Origin: Wenxinia marina DSM 24838
GTDB taxonomy: Bacteria; Pseudomonadota; Alphaproteobacteria; Rhodobacterales; Rhodobacteraceae
Assembly (NCBI RefSeq): GCF_000379485.1
Contig: NZ_KB902313.1
Span: 1 to 64,000 of the forward strand
Direction of reading: 5' to 3'
DNA: 64,000 nucleotides
The translations under genes were made by a program, and so were the position numbers. Shown here in pieces: positions 1 to 8,428 of this stretch (positions are counted from its first letter, which is position 1; each line of letters opens with the position of its first letter). Under the pieces are notes generated by a model, which was given only the letters and a program-made list of their open reading frames with translations, was not told where the DNA came from and made no database searches.

Positions 1-270
1 CTGGCGGGACTGGCGCCGGTCGCGCGCGACTCCGGGATGCGCAGCCCGCCCCGCAGGATCGCCGGCGGCCGACCGGTGATCCGCTCGCTGCTCTACCTCG
101 CCGGCCTGCAGGCCTCGCGCCGGGACCCTGCCTTCGCCGCCTTCCGCGCCCGCCTCGAGGCCGCCGGAAAGCGTCCCAAGCAGGCCATCATCGCCGTCGC
201 ACGCAAGCTCCTCACCGTCCTCAACGCCATGCTCCGCGACGCCAAGGATTACGCGACAGCCAACCCCTGA
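1..270 (+). CDS. IS110-family transposase, C-terminal fragment (cut by window edge)
   Basis: Only the last 89 codons are present; the frame is open from base 1 and ends with TGA. The sequence opens with GLAPVARDSG, continues with an R/G-rich stretch and a hydrophobic helix (SLLYLAGLQASR), and ends LLTVLNAMLRDAKDY. This pattern is typical of the C-terminal domain of IS110/IS116/IS902 transposases, in which a conserved serine next to the DSG turn is thought to be catalytic. Whether the full element is intact cannot be judged because its left part lies outside the window. It abuts the 3' end of pheT. Confidence in the family is good; the state of the element is unknown. Confidence 0.8.
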   Translation: MAGLAPVARDSGMRSPPRRIAGGRPVIRSLLYLAGLQASRRDPAFAAFRARLEAAGKRPKQAIIAVARKLLTVLNAMLRDAKDYATANP

Positions 271-333
271 GGTTACAGTTGCCGGCTCAAGGCCGGGACG
301 GGTCGATCCGGAGGAAGCAGCGCGCGCCCCGCC

Positions 334-2727
334 TCAACCCCGCAGCGTGCCGCCGGTCGCCTGGGCGACCTTCTCGACCACCTTCGCCGCCACCGCCTCG
401 ATCTCCGCTTCCTTCAGCGTGGCCTCGGTCGGCTGCAGCCGCACGGTGATGGCGAGCGACTTGCGGCCCTCGCCGAGGCTGCCGCCGACGAACTGGTCGA
501 AGACGCGCACGTCCGAGATCAGCGCCTTGTCCGCGCCCTGCGCCGCCGCCAGCACCTGCGCGGCGGTCACGCCCTCGTCCACCACGAAGGCGAAGTCGCG
601 CTCCACCGCCTGCAGGTCCGAGACCTGCAACGCCGGCCGCGTCGCTGCGGCCTTGCGGGGCAGCGGGATCTCGTCCGGCCACAGGGTGAAGCCGACCGCC
701 GGCCCCTTGACGCCCATCGCGGACAGCACCCGCGGATGCACCTCGCCGAACACGCCCAGCACCTTCTTCGGCCCCAGCGAGATCGTGCCGCTGCGGCCCG
801 GGTGCCACCACGCCTCGGCCCCGGCGCGGACCTGCACCCTGTCGGGCGCGCCCATCGCGGCGAGCACCGCCTCGGCGTCGGCCTTGGCGTCGAACAGATC
901 GACCGCCCGCCGCTCGCCATGGACGTCGCGGGGGCCGGTGCGGCCGACCAGCAGGCCGGTCAGCAGCGTCACCTGCTCGCCCGGCTCGGCCCCGGTGAAC
1001 GCGGCCCCCAGCTCGAACAGGGCGAGGTCGGCCTGCCCGCGCGCCTGGTTGCGGGCGGCGGCGCGCAGGAGACCGGGCAGGAGGGCCGGCCGCATGTGGC
1101 TCATCTCGGACGAGATCGGGTTCTCCAGCCGCATCGCCATGAGGTCGGCGCCGAACAGGCCCGCCGCCTCGGCGTCGATGAAGGAGTAGGTCACGCACTC
1201 GTCGTAGCCGAGCGCCGCCGCCGTCCGCCGGCCGAGCGCCTGCCGTACCTGTCCGGGCGTCAGGACCGGCGCCGGGACTCCGACCTCGCGGGGCAGCGGC
1301 GTGCCCTCCAGCCGGGTCAGAGAGGCGACACGCGCGACCTCTTCCACCAGGTCGGCCTGCCCCTTCACGTCCGACCGCCAGGACGGCGGATGCACCATGT
1401 CGCCGTCGAGCCGGAAGCCCAGCGCCTCCAGCGTCGCGCGCTGCTCCTCCGGCGGGATCGCCATCCCGACGAGGCTCTGCACCCTGTCGGTGTCCAGCCG
1501 GTAGGCGCGGTCCGTGTCCGGCACCGCGCCGGCGACGATCACCTCGGACGCCTCGCCGCCCGCCTCGCGCAGGATCATCTCCACCGCGAGGTCGAGGCCG
1601 ACGGGCGTGAAGGCGGGATCGGCGCCCCGCTCGAACCGGTAGCGGGCGTCGGAGTTGATCTTCAGCCGTCGGCCGGTATGGGCGATCTGGATCGGGTCCC
1701 AGTACGCGCTTTCGACGAAGACGGTCGTCGTCTCGGGCGTGCAGCCCGTCTCCTCGCCGCCCATGATGCCGGCGATGCTCTCGGGGCCCTCGTCGTCCGA
1801 GATGATGACCATGCCCGGCTCGAAGGTGTAGGTCCGCTCGTCGAGGGCCAGCAGCGTCTCGCCCCCTTCCGCGCGGTGGACGCGCAGGTGGCCCTTCACC
1901 TTGTCGGCGTCGAAGACGTGCAGCGGGCGGTTCAGGTCGAAGGTGAAGAAGTTCGTCACATCGACGAGGAAGCTGATGGGCCGCAGGCCGATTGCCCGCA
2001 GGCGATCCTGCAGCCACTGCGGCGACGGCCCGTTGCGGACGCCCCGGATCACCCGGCCGCAGAACAGCGGCGCGTCGTCCAGCGTGTCGGCGTCGATGGT
2101 TACCCCGATCGGGCTGTCGAAGGAGCCGGCCACCTGCGGCTCGCGCAGCGGCTTGAGCGTGCCGAGGCCCCGCGCGGCGAGGTCACGGGCGATCCCGCGC
2201 ACGCCCAGCGCGTCGCCGCGGTTCGGGGTGATCGCGATCTCGATCACGGGGTCCACCTTGGCCGGGTCGTGCGCCGCCAGCCAGTCGGTGAACCGCTCGC
2301 CCACCTCGCCCGAGGGCAGCTCGATGATGCCGTCATGCTCTTCGCTGAGTTCCATCTCGCGCTCCGAGCACATCATGCCGAAGCTCTCGATGCCGCGGAT
2401 CTTGCCGACGCCGATGGTCGTGTCGATGCCGGGGACGTAGGTGCCGGGCTTGGCCACGACGACGGTGATGCCCTCCCGGGCGTTGGGCGCACCGCAGATG
2501 ATCTGCGTCTCGCCCTCGTCGGTCAGCACCTTGCAGACGCGCAGCTTGTCGGCGTCGGGATGCTTCTCGGCGTGCAGGACCTTGCCGATGGTGAAGTCGG
2601 CCAGCCGGGCAGCCGGGTTCGACACTTCCTCGACCTCGAGACCGAGGTCGGTCAGCGCCTCGGCGATCTCGTCGACGCCGGCGGACGTGTCGAGATGGTC
2701 CTTCAGCCAAGAGAGGGTGAACTTCAT
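334..2727 (-). CDS. pheT: Phenylalanine--tRNA ligase beta subunit
   Basis: Beta subunit of the cytoplasmic (alpha-beta)2 phenylalanyl-tRNA synthetase, which charges tRNA-Phe and edits mischarged tyrosine. The 797-residue protein matches the usual bacterial length. It has the MKFTLSWLKDHL start, an OB-fold tRNA-binding domain (about 39-150), B3/B4 editing and B5 domains in the middle, and a C-terminal anticodon-binding domain (about 705-797). An upstream in-frame ATG would add 26 residues, but MKFTLSW is the family's normal N-terminus. It runs in the same direction as pheS but is separated from it by a YrhK-like gene and a small opposite-strand gene, an unusual split of a normally tight pair. 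Confidence 0.97.
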   Translation of the reverse strand: MKFTLSWLKDHLDTSAGVDEIAEALTDLGLEVEEVSNPAARLADFTIGKVLHAEKHPDADKLRVCKVLTDEGETQIICGAPNAREGITVVVAKPGTYVPGIDTTIGVGKIRGIESFGMMCSEREMELSEEHDGIIELPSGEVGERFTDWLAAHDPAKVDPVIEIAITPNRGDALGVRGIARDLAARGLGTLKPLREPQVAGSFDSPIGVTIDADTLDDAPLFCGRVIRGVRNGPSPQWLQDRLRAIGLRPISFLVDVTNFFTFDLNRPLHVFDADKVKGHLRVHRAEGGETLLALDERTYTFEPGMVIISDDEGPESIAGIMGGEETGCTPETTTVFVESAYWDPIQIAHTGRRLKINSDARYRFERGADPAFTPVGLDLAVEMILREAGGEASEVIVAGAVPDTDRAYRLDTDRVQSLVGMAIPPEEQRATLEALGFRLDGDMVHPPSWRSDVKGQADLVEEVARVASLTRLEGTPLPREVGVPAPVLTPGQVRQALGRRTAAALGYDECVTYSFIDAEAAGLFGADLMAMRLENPISSEMSHMRPALLPGLLRAAARNQARGQADLALFELGAAFTGAEPGEQVTLLTGLLVGRTGPRDVHGERRAVDLFDAKADAEAVLAAMGAPDRVQVRAGAEAWWHPGRSGTISLGPKKVLGVFGEVHPRVLSAMGVKGPAVGFTLWPDEIPLPRKAAATRPALQVSDLQAVERDFAFVVDEGVTAAQVLAAAQGADKALISDVRVFDQFVGGSLGEGRKSLAITVRLQPTEATLKEAEIEAVAAKVVEKVAQATGGTLRG

Positions 2728-2886
2728 GGCGGCCCCCGGAATTTTCGATCCGGCGCGGCTTAGCGCACTCCCCGCAGGAGGGGAAGGCCGCCCCCTGTGC
2801 GCCATGCCCGGCCGTCACTTGACCCCGGCGTCACCGCAAATCCGACACGCATTACGTTTACCTTGACGTCAACCCAAAGGTGGCCC

Positions 2887-3153
2887 ATGGAACATCGCGG
2901 TCTCGTCCTGATCCTCCTCGCGCTGACGCTGCTGCTGTCGCCGCTGGCCCTGCGTCACGGCGGCGCGGGCGGCACGGGGGGCGGAAGCGACGTGCGCGAG
3001 ACGGTCACGGTCGGAGCGGCCCAGGCGGCCTGCGACGCCGACTCCGTCCAGATCCGGAACCTCCGCCTCGGCTGCCGGGGCGGATCGCAGATCCCGGACC
3101 TCGGCCGCAGGCTGAGTTCGGGCGGCGCGGTGTTCCTCTCGGCGCGGAACTAG
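2887..3153 (+). CDS. Small membrane-anchored or secreted hypothetical protein
   Basis: An 88-residue protein starting MEHRGLVLILL. The ATG follows an AAAGGTGG ribosome site at good spacing, which decides the start over an upstream in-frame ATG. Residues 5-22 form one hydrophobic segment (signal peptide or anchor), followed by a Gly-rich linker and a region with two cysteines. No family was recognised. It sits opposite to pheT and the YrhK gene, its stop overlaps the YrhK stop tail to tail, and a perfect TTGACGTCAA palindrome lies 14 bp upstream of its ATG. Reality is supported by the ribosome site and signal-like start only. Confidence 0.55.
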   Translation: MEHRGLVLILLALTLLLSPLALRHGGAGGTGGGSDVRETVTVGAAQAACDADSVQIRNLRLGCRGGSQIPDLGRRLSSGGAVFLSARN

Positions 3154-3428
3154 CGGTCGCGTTTCGACAGGTCTTTGTAATCGCCCATGCGGTAGAGATG
3201 GATCTCGCGCACCGTGCGGATCGTCGGCTTGGCCGCGAACAGGATCGAGCCGATCAGGAACAGCCACGTCGCGGCGGTCTGCGTGCTGTCGAAAAAGAAG
3301 AAGACCGAGCCGACGACGAACGACAGCGCCGCGCCGAAATCGACGATGGTGTAGAGCAGTTCGGAGCGGGCGTAGTACCGTTTCGACCGCTCGGACTTCT
3401 GCCGGGTCTCGTGGCGGAAGAGCTGCAT
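3150..3428 (-). CDS. YrhK-like small membrane protein
   Basis: A 92-residue protein with a charged N-terminus (MQLFRHETRQKSERSKRYYA), two hydrophobic segments (about 28-46 and 54-68) and a charged tail. The arrangement, with YARSELLYTIVDF ahead of the first membrane segment and KPTIRTVREI after the second, matches the YrhK domain family, whose function is unknown. It is 26 bp downstream of pheS in the same direction, so it is probably cotranscribed with it. A longer in-frame reading upstream is only an antisense-type frame through pheS. The inner membrane location is inferred. Confidence 0.8.
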   Translation of the reverse strand: MQLFRHETRQKSERSKRYYARSELLYTIVDFGAALSFVVGSVFFFFDSTQTAATWLFLIGSILFAAKPTIRTVREIHLYRMGDYKDLSKRDR

Positions 3429-3454
3429 GACGCGTCTCCTTCGCTGGGGCGGGG

Positions 3455-4516
3455 TCAGCCGCCGTGGGTGGTCGGCACCTGCCCCGGGCCGAAGCCGTAG
3501 TGGCGCAGCCAGCGGAGGTCGCTGTCGAAGAACGCGCGCAGGTCGGGGATGCCGTATTTCAGCATCGCGATCCGGTCGATCCCCATGCCGAAGGCGAAGC
3601 CCTGCCACTCGTCCGGATCCACCCCCGCCGCGCGCAGGACGTTGGGATGCACCATGCCAGAGCCCAGAACCTCCAGCCAGTCGTCGCCCTGGCCGACGCG
3701 CACCTGCCCGTCCGACCACTCGCACTGGATGTCCACCTCGGCCGACGGTTCGGTGAACGGGAAGTGCGAGGCGCGGAAGCGGGTCTTCACCTCGGTGCCG
3801 AAGAAGGCCGAGAAGAACTGCTCCAGCGTCCATTTCAGGTGCGCCATCGAGATGTCGCGGCCGATGCACAGCCCCTCGACCTGGTGGAACATCGGCGTGT
3901 GGGTCTGGTCGTAGTCGGCGCGGTAGACCCGTCCCGGCGCGATCACCCGGCAGGGGGCGCCGTGCGCCTCCAGGTGCCTTATCTGAACGGGCGAGGTGTG
4001 GGTGCGCAGGACCGCCGGCGGGCGGTTGTCGCCCTCGGCGCGGGACATGTAGAACGTGTCCATCTCGGCGCGGGCCGAATGGTGCGACGGCATGTTGAGC
4101 GCGTCGAAATTGTACCAGTCGCTCTCGATCTGCGGGCCCTCGGCGACGGCGAAGCCGAGGCTGGCGAAGATCGCGGTGACCTCCTCGGTCACCTGGCTGA
4201 CCGGGTGGATCGTGCCGCGGCGGCGGTGGCGGGCCGGCAGGGTGACGTCCACCGTCTCGGCCGCGAGCCGCGCGTCCAGCGCCGCGTCCTCCAGCGCCGT
4301 CTTGCGGGCGGCCAGCGCCGCCGTCAGCTGATCCTTCAGCGCGTTCAGCGCGGGGCCGGCGACCTGGCGCTCCTCGGGCGACAAGCCGCCCAGCTCGCGC
4401 ATCTTGAGGCTGACCTCGCCCTTCTTGCCGAGCGCACTGAGGCGCACCTCCTCGAGCGCCGCCTCGTCGGCGGCGGCCTCGATCCGGGCGAGATAGCGGT
4501 CTCTCAGGTCGTCCAT
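3455..4516 (-). CDS. pheS: Phenylalanine--tRNA ligase alpha subunit
   Basis: Catalytic alpha subunit of phenylalanyl-tRNA synthetase; 353 residues, usual for alphaproteobacteria. It has an N-terminal coiled-coil arm (about 1-85) for tRNA-Phe contact and a class II synthetase core. Visible core pieces are [12 protein letters not shown], the motif 2 region [18 protein letters not shown], and the C-terminal [14 protein letters not shown] of motif 3. It acts in a heterotetramer with PheT. The start [18 protein letters not shown] is preceded by a GGAGGA ribosome site. The YrhK-like gene follows 26 bp downstream; pheT comes later on the same strand. Confidence 0.97.
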   Translation of the reverse strand: MDDLRDRYLARIEAAADEAALEEVRLSALGKKGEVSLKMRELGGLSPEERQVAGPALNALKDQLTAALAARKTALEDAALDARLAAETVDVTLPARHRRRGTIHPVSQVTEEVTAIFASLGFAVAEGPQIESDWYNFDALNMPSHHSARAEMDTFYMSRAEGDNRPPAVLRTHTSPVQIRHLEAHGAPCRVIAPGRVYRADYDQTHTPMFHQVEGLCIGRDISMAHLKWTLEQFFSAFFGTEVKTRFRASHFPFTEPSAEVDIQCEWSDGQVRVGQGDDWLEVLGSGMVHPNVLRAAGVDPDEWQGFAFGMGIDRIAMLKYGIPDLRAFFDSDLRWLRHYGFGPGQVPTTHGG

Positions 4517-4690
4517 CGGGTCCTCCGGAACTCGCCGGTCCGGTTAGCGCGGGGCGGGGCGAAGGGCAAGGTTCGGGGAGTCCGGTCCAATTGTCGGGAA
4601 GGTCCACGCTTTCGCCGCCCGGCCGGCCGGGCGGCGGCGGGCGGGACGGCGAGACAGCCTCATCGACACTTCGGACAGGAGCCGTTCCTC

Positions 4691-4948
4691 ATGCTGCGCA
4701 CCGCCGCCATCGCCGCCCTTCTCTCGCTCACCGCCGGGTCCGCCCTCGCGCAGGCCGCCGCCCGCGTCCACGTCGCGCCGCCGGCCAGCTTCCAGGGCCA
4801 GTGGTTCACCACCGCCGACGGCTGCTCGTACAGCCGCGCCCAGGCGCCGGGCTACGCCCCGACCTGGCATCTCATCATCAACCCGCACCACATCGGCCAG
4901 CCCGCCGCCCACCGCGGCTGCCCGGCGATGCTGACCTCTCGGGGCTGA
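4691..4948 (+). CDS. Small secreted hypothetical protein
   Basis: An 85-residue protein with a clear signal peptide (MLRTAAIAALLSLTAGSALA, cleavage probably before QAAA). The mature part holds a W-F-T-T-A-D-G-C-S-Y-S-R stretch, a WHLIINPHHIG segment and a second cysteine, so one disulphide is possible in the periplasm. The ATG follows a GGACAGGAG ribosome site. Family not recognised. It is divergent from pheS and lies 65 bp before another secreted protein on the same strand. Confidence 0.7.
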   Translation: MLRTAAIAALLSLTAGSALAQAAARVHVAPPASFQGQWFTTADGCSYSRAQAPGYAPTWHLIINPHHIGQPAAHRGCPAMLTSRG

Positions 4949-5013
4949 GCGCCAGCGAAGGAACCTGCGCGCGGGGCCTCGCATTTCCGGGGGAGACACC
5001 GGAAGGACCGCCG

Positions 5014-5589
5014 ATGCTCCGCGCTGCCGCCCTCGCCCTCTGCCTGTCGCCCCTTCCCGCCGCCGCGCAGGAATGGTGCGCCTTCCAGTCGCTCAGCCAG
5101 ACCGAGCAGGCGATCTGCAGCTCGCCCCTCCTCGGCGGGCTCGACGCGCAGCTGACCGAGTTCTACCGCCGTTCCGACGCCAGCGAAGCGTCGCAGACCG
5201 ACTGGCTGCGCCGGCGCAACGAATGCGGCAGCGACCTGTTCTGCATCGAGGCGTCCTATCGCGGGCGGATCGCCGAGCTGACCGAGGCGCCGGGCGCCCC
5301 GCCCGCGCCGGCCCCGGCCGCCCCGTCCGAGCCGTTGCGGCCGTGGTGCGACGCCTCGGGCCTCAACCCGACCGAAGAGACGGTCTGCGCGAACGAGCTG
5401 CTGGCGAACATGGACGCCGCCCTCGGCGCGGTCTACGGCCGGGCTATCGCACGGCCGAACGACCCCTCGCAGGCCGACTGGCTGCGCGGCGACCGCGATG
5501 CCTGCGGCACCGACGCCACCTGCATCGGCCGCGCGTACCTGCGCCGCATCGTGGAGCTGGGCGGCCGCATCCGCGAGAACGGCGGCTGA
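5014..5589 (+). CDS. Secreted protein with two LprI-like repeats
   Basis: A 191-residue protein with a signal peptide (about 1-16, ending PAAAQ). Two similar cysteine-bearing units follow. Each contains W-C, then a T-E-x-x-[IV]-C motif, an aromatic helix, a WLR segment, a C-x(5)-C pair and a [YR]xxRI.EL end (about 19-89 and 110-188), with a Pro/Ala linker between. The spacing resembles the lysozyme-inhibitor LprI-like domain (DUF1311 type), so binding of a cell-wall enzyme in the periplasm is plausible but inferred. A GGAAGGA ribosome site precedes the ATG. It is probably cotranscribed with the small secreted protein just upstream. Confidence 0.75.
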   Translation: MLRAAALALCLSPLPAAAQEWCAFQSLSQTEQAICSSPLLGGLDAQLTEFYRRSDASEASQTDWLRRRNECGSDLFCIEASYRGRIAELTEAPGAPPAPAPAAPSEPLRPWCDASGLNPTEETVCANELLANMDAALGAVYGRAIARPNDPSQADWLRGDRDACGTDATCIGRAYLRRIVELGGRIRENGG

Positions 5590-5629
5590 GCGACGCGCCC
5601 CGCGGCGGCCCTCCCCGGCCGTCTCACCA

Positions 5630-5666
5630 CCCAAACGGAAACCGGCCGCCCGTGGGGGCGGCCGGT
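5630..5666 (-). terminator. Rho-independent terminator after rplT
   Basis: A perfect 11-bp inverted repeat (ACCGGCCGCCC, 4-base loop, GGGCGGCCGGT at 5641-5666). Read on the minus strand it is followed by TTCCGTTTGGG, a moderately T-rich stretch. It lies 27 bp past the rplT stop and 50 bp past the stop of the convergent LprI-like gene, so it can end rpmI-rplT and perhaps both transcripts. Confidence 0.8.
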
Positions 5667-5693
5667 CCGGTCGTGTCGCGAGGGGCGCGGCGT

Positions 5694-6056
5694 TCAGGCC
5701 AGCGCGTCGCGGGCCTTGGCGGCGATGGCGTTGAACGCCTCGGGCTCGTGCACGGCCAGATCGGCGAGGACCTTGCGGTCGACCTCGATCCCGGCCTTCG
5801 CGAGGCCGCCCATGAAGCGCGAGTAGGTCAGGCTCTCGTCGAACGAGCGGACCGCGGCGTTGATCCGCTGGATCCACAGCGCGCGGAAGTTGCGCTTGCG
5901 GTTCTTGCGGTCGCGGGTCGCGTACTGGTTCGCCTTGTCGACGGCCTGGCGCGCGACCTTGAAGGTGCGGCTGCGGCGATCGTAGTAGCCCTTCGCGGCG
6001 TCGAGGACCTTCTTGTGGCGGCGATGGGTGACGGTTCCACCTTTGGTGCGGGACAT
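5694..6056 (-). CDS. rplT: 50S ribosomal protein L20
   Basis: A 120-residue basic ribosomal protein with the family start ([32 protein letters not shown] shortened here to its first elements TKGG and HRRHKK) and the QRINAAVR core. It binds 23S rRNA early in 50S assembly and in many bacteria represses its own operon. It is 14 bp downstream of rpmI, the usual pair; infC is not in the window. A hairpin with a T-rich tail follows the stop. Confidence 0.98.
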   Translation of the reverse strand: MSRTKGGTVTHRRHKKVLDAAKGYYDRRSRTFKVARQAVDKANQYATRDRKNRKRNFRALWIQRINAAVRSFDESLTYSRFMGGLAKAGIEVDRKVLADLAVHEPEAFNAIAAKARDALA

Positions 6057-6070
6057 CTCTCAGACCTCCT

Positions 6071-6271
6071 TCAGCGCGCGTAGGGCATCATGGGTTTCAG
6101 GATGCCCTCGTCCGCCTTGGACAGGACCTGGGTGCCGCGGGCGTCGCGGATGAACTTGTTCGTCCGCTTGATCATGCCGTGGCGCTTGCCCGCCTGGCCG
6201 GCCTTGATCCGGCCCGAGGCGGTCACCTTGAACCGCTTCTTGCAGCTCGACTTGGTCTTCATCTTGGGCAT
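6071..6271 (-). CDS. rpmI: 50S ribosomal protein L35
   Basis: A 66-residue protein starting [17 protein letters not shown], with the diagnostic N-terminus and the [13 protein letters not shown] segment of L35. It is a late-assembly protein of the large subunit. The start follows a GGAGAC-type ribosome site; a longer in-frame reading upstream is not part of the gene. It heads the rpmI-rplT operon. Confidence 0.98.
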   Translation of the reverse strand: MPKMKTKSSCKKRFKVTASGRIKAGQAGKRHGMIKRTNKFIRDARGTQVLSKADEGILKPMMPYAR

Positions 6272-6399
6272 TTGCTGTCTCCTCTTCGGGACTGAACGCG
6301 CGACTCGGCATGCCACATCGGCCGGACGCGCGGAAAACGAAGGCGCCGTATAGGGGGCTGGCGGCGGCTTGGCAAGCCTGTCGCGACGGGGGCGGCCCG

Positions 6400-6636
6400 T
6401 CAGTCCAGCCACCGCTCCCGCAGGGTCAGCGACACGTCGAGGAACGCCGTTCCGCCGTCCTCCCGCACCCGGATATGGACCTGCCACTCGTCCCCGTCGG
6501 GCAGGGCGTCGCGCGCGATCTCGGGGAGAGCCTCGATCGCGGTGTCGCGGGCCGACTTCCGGTGAGGCAGATCCTGCCCGGTCTCGTCGCGGGTCGTCCG
6601 GTCACCGTCGCGCGTGTCGAAATAGTACGTCGGCAT
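6400..6636 (-). CDS. DUF6894-type small protein
   Basis: A 78-residue cytoplasmic protein starting [14 protein letters not shown]. The start is decided by a GGAGG ribosome site 6 bases upstream; an ATG nine codons earlier lacks one. The pattern YYFDxxDG, then D-x-x-G-x-[DE]-L, A-x-x-x-A-x-x-x-L, and an alternating beta end ([20 protein letters not shown]) fits the DUF6894 family common in alphaproteobacteria. Function is unknown; such genes often lie near stress regulators, and here it is 39 bp downstream of a Crp/Fnr gene on the same strand. Confidence 0.8.
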   Translation of the reverse strand: MPTYYFDTRDGDRTTRDETGQDLPHRKSARDTAIEALPEIARDALPDGDEWQVHIRVREDGGTAFLDVSLTLRERWLD

Positions 6637-6675
6637 GGACTGCCTCCACTCGTGTCGCACCACCGTCCGGAGGCG

Positions 6676-7395
6676 CTACCCCGCCGACCCGTTCAGATGC
6701 AGGTAATCGTCCTCGAACTCGGCGAAGTCGCGCAGCGCCTCGATGTCGGGAACGGTGATCTTGCGATCCTCGATGGCGATCAGCCCGTCCTGCCGGAGCC
6801 CCGCCATGATCCGCTGCGCATGGACCGTGGTGATGCCGAGGAGGTCGGCGATCATTTCCTGCGTCAGCGACAGGTGAAAGCCGTCCCGCCGCCCGACCGC
6901 TTCGAGGCGCAGGTGGATCTCGCATAGGAAGTGCGCCAGTTGCCTGTCGGCCCGCCGGCGGCCCATGTTGACCAGCCACTCCCGCAGCACCGCCTCGTCC
7001 ACTAGGGTGCACCACCACAGGGCGCGGGTGAGAGGCGGGTGCTTCTCGACGATCTCGTCGATCGCCTCGCGGGGAATGTCGACGATAGTGCAGGCCGTCA
7101 GCGTGCCGATGGCATGGTCCATGTGGCCGAGGATCGCGACGTTCAGGTCGCAGAAGTCGCCCGGCAGCAGAAGCGCCATGATCGAGCGTCGCCCGTCGGG
7201 AAGCAGCTTGTAGCGGCAGGCGATCCCCTCGAGCACGAGGTGGACGTTGGAGGTCGGATCGCCGCGGTCGATGATGTCGGTGCGCGCCTGCACGGTGCGC
7301 GGGTTCGCGACCAGCCCCTCGACCACGGCGAGGTCTTCTTCCGGGAGGGGACCGGCGAGCAGCAGCTTTCGGCTGAGGACGTTCAACATGTGCAT
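6676..7395 (-). CDS. Crp/Fnr-family transcriptional regulator
   Basis: A 239-residue regulator with an N-terminal cyclic-nucleotide-binding-like beta barrel (about 15-125), a long dimer helix (about 125-150) and a C-terminal winged helix (about 165-220). The helix-turn-helix reads LSLTQEMIADLLGITTVHAQRIM. There is no N-terminal cysteine cluster, so it is not an iron-sulphur FNR; ligand unknown. The start was placed at the ATG overlapping the end of the upstream kinase (TAG-G-ATG); a second ATG two codons later is possible. The kinase gene ends 1 bp before this start, so the two are translationally coupled. Confidence 0.9.
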   Translation of the reverse strand: MHMLNVLSRKLLLAGPLPEEDLAVVEGLVANPRTVQARTDIIDRGDPTSNVHLVLEGIACRYKLLPDGRRSIMALLLPGDFCDLNVAILGHMDHAIGTLTACTIVDIPREAIDEIVEKHPPLTRALWWCTLVDEAVLREWLVNMGRRRADRQLAHFLCEIHLRLEAVGRRDGFHLSLTQEMIADLLGITTVHAQRIMAGLRQDGLIAIEDRKITVPDIEALRDFAEFEDDYLHLNGSAG

Positions 7396-7396
7396 C

Positions 7397-8056
7397 CTAG
7401 CACTGACGGCCCACGTAGGGCACGTCGACCCTGACGACCGTACCGCCAAGCGGGTCGGCATGCCAGCTTGCCTTTCCACCCGCATAGCGCGCGAGATCGG
7501 CGATCAGCGCCCGCCCGTTGCCATGATCCCGCAGCGTCGGAGCGACCCAGTCGAGCTGCGGTGGCTCCGCCGACTCGTCGTCCGGCAGCCCGACGCCGTC
7601 GTCGCGCACGGTCAGGACCAGCCGGCCGTCGCCGTCGCGGCCGAACCGAACCTGGATGAGACCGGGTCCGCCGTCGGGGTAGGCATGAGCGAGGCTGTTG
7701 GTGATCGCCTCCTGCACCAGCAGAGCCAGCATCATGGCCGCCCCGTCCTCCACCTGCGGCGCGCCGTCGGTGTCGATCTGGACCTGGACATTCCGCTCGG
7801 CCCCCAGCCGCGCCCAGAGCTGACCGACCTCGCGCAGGTGAAGCGACAGCCCGTCGCCCGTCGTGACACCGACAGCGCGATGCAGCTGCGTCGCCGTCAG
7901 GATGCAGTCCAGCACCCATGACAGCCGCTCGCGCGCCTCCTCGGTGTTGGCCTGCCGCGCCTGCGACCGCGTCAGCGCGGCCAGCGAGGCGAGAATGTTG
8001 GTGGTCCGATGCCGCATTTCCGCCAGCTGCATGCGCAGACCGTTCCCGTCGTCCAT
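7397..8056 (-). CDS. Sensor-less HWE/HisKA_2-type histidine kinase
   Basis: A 219-residue protein that is essentially a kinase core. The H-box MRHRTTNILASL lies near residue 15, followed by a dimer helix and a HATPase_c-type domain (N-box QEAITNSLAHAY, G1 DDGVGLP, G2-like GNGRALI). The H-box style is that of HWE/HisKA_2 kinases. No PAS, membrane or receiver domain precedes it. The ATG has a GGGAG ribosome site; an upstream ATG would add ten residues. No response regulator is near: the next gene is a Crp/Fnr regulator. Signal and phosphotransfer partner are unknown; inference from context is that both serve one stress circuit. Confidence 0.85.
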   Translation of the reverse strand: MDDGNGLRMQLAEMRHRTTNILASLAALTRSQARQANTEEARERLSWVLDCILTATQLHRAVGVTTGDGLSLHLREVGQLWARLGAERNVQVQIDTDGAPQVEDGAAMMLALLVQEAITNSLAHAYPDGGPGLIQVRFGRDGDGRLVLTVRDDGVGLPDDESAEPPQLDWVAPTLRDHGNGRALIADLARYAGGKASWHADPLGGTVVRVDVPYVGRQC

Positions 8057-8161
8057 GGATCGACTCCCGGATTGCCCCGCCTGCAAGCGTCGCCCATGGG
8101 GCCGGGTCGGCGCTTCAACAATTGATGCGCGCGCGTGTGCTCCGGCGCTCGACCGGTCGCA

Positions 8162-8386
8162 TCAATTCACGATACGGGCGGCCACGCGGACCAGGACGTC
8201 GGGGATCTCGGCGAAGGTGTAGCCGCCCGGCCGGCTGGTCACCGCGAAGGCGACAAGCCCGCCGCCGATCAGCAGGACGACCGCGGCGAGCCGCGGCGGC
8301 CGCCCCTCCGTCAGGGCCGAGACAATGGCCGGGAGCGTCAGGACCAGCAGGACGAGCCCCGTGGCGAGATAGAGATCGGTATCCAT
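8162..8386 (-). CDS. Small two-segment membrane protein beside pyk
   Basis: A 74-residue protein with two hydrophobic helices (about 6-24 and 34-50) joined by a short ALTEGRPPR loop, and a C-terminal tail GGYTFAEIPDVLVRVAARIVN. It is 42 bp downstream of pyruvate kinase on the same strand and probably cotranscribed. Similar small membrane proteins next to pyk are familiar in Rhodobacteraceae, but no function is known. Confidence 0.75.
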   Translation of the reverse strand: MDTDLYLATGLVLLVLTLPAIVSALTEGRPPRLAAVVLLIGGGLVAFAVTSRPGGYTFAEIPDVLVRVAARIVN

Positions 8387-8428
8387 GCCTGTCCGCCTGC
8401 AACGTTATCCGTTGACTTTGCGTAAAGG

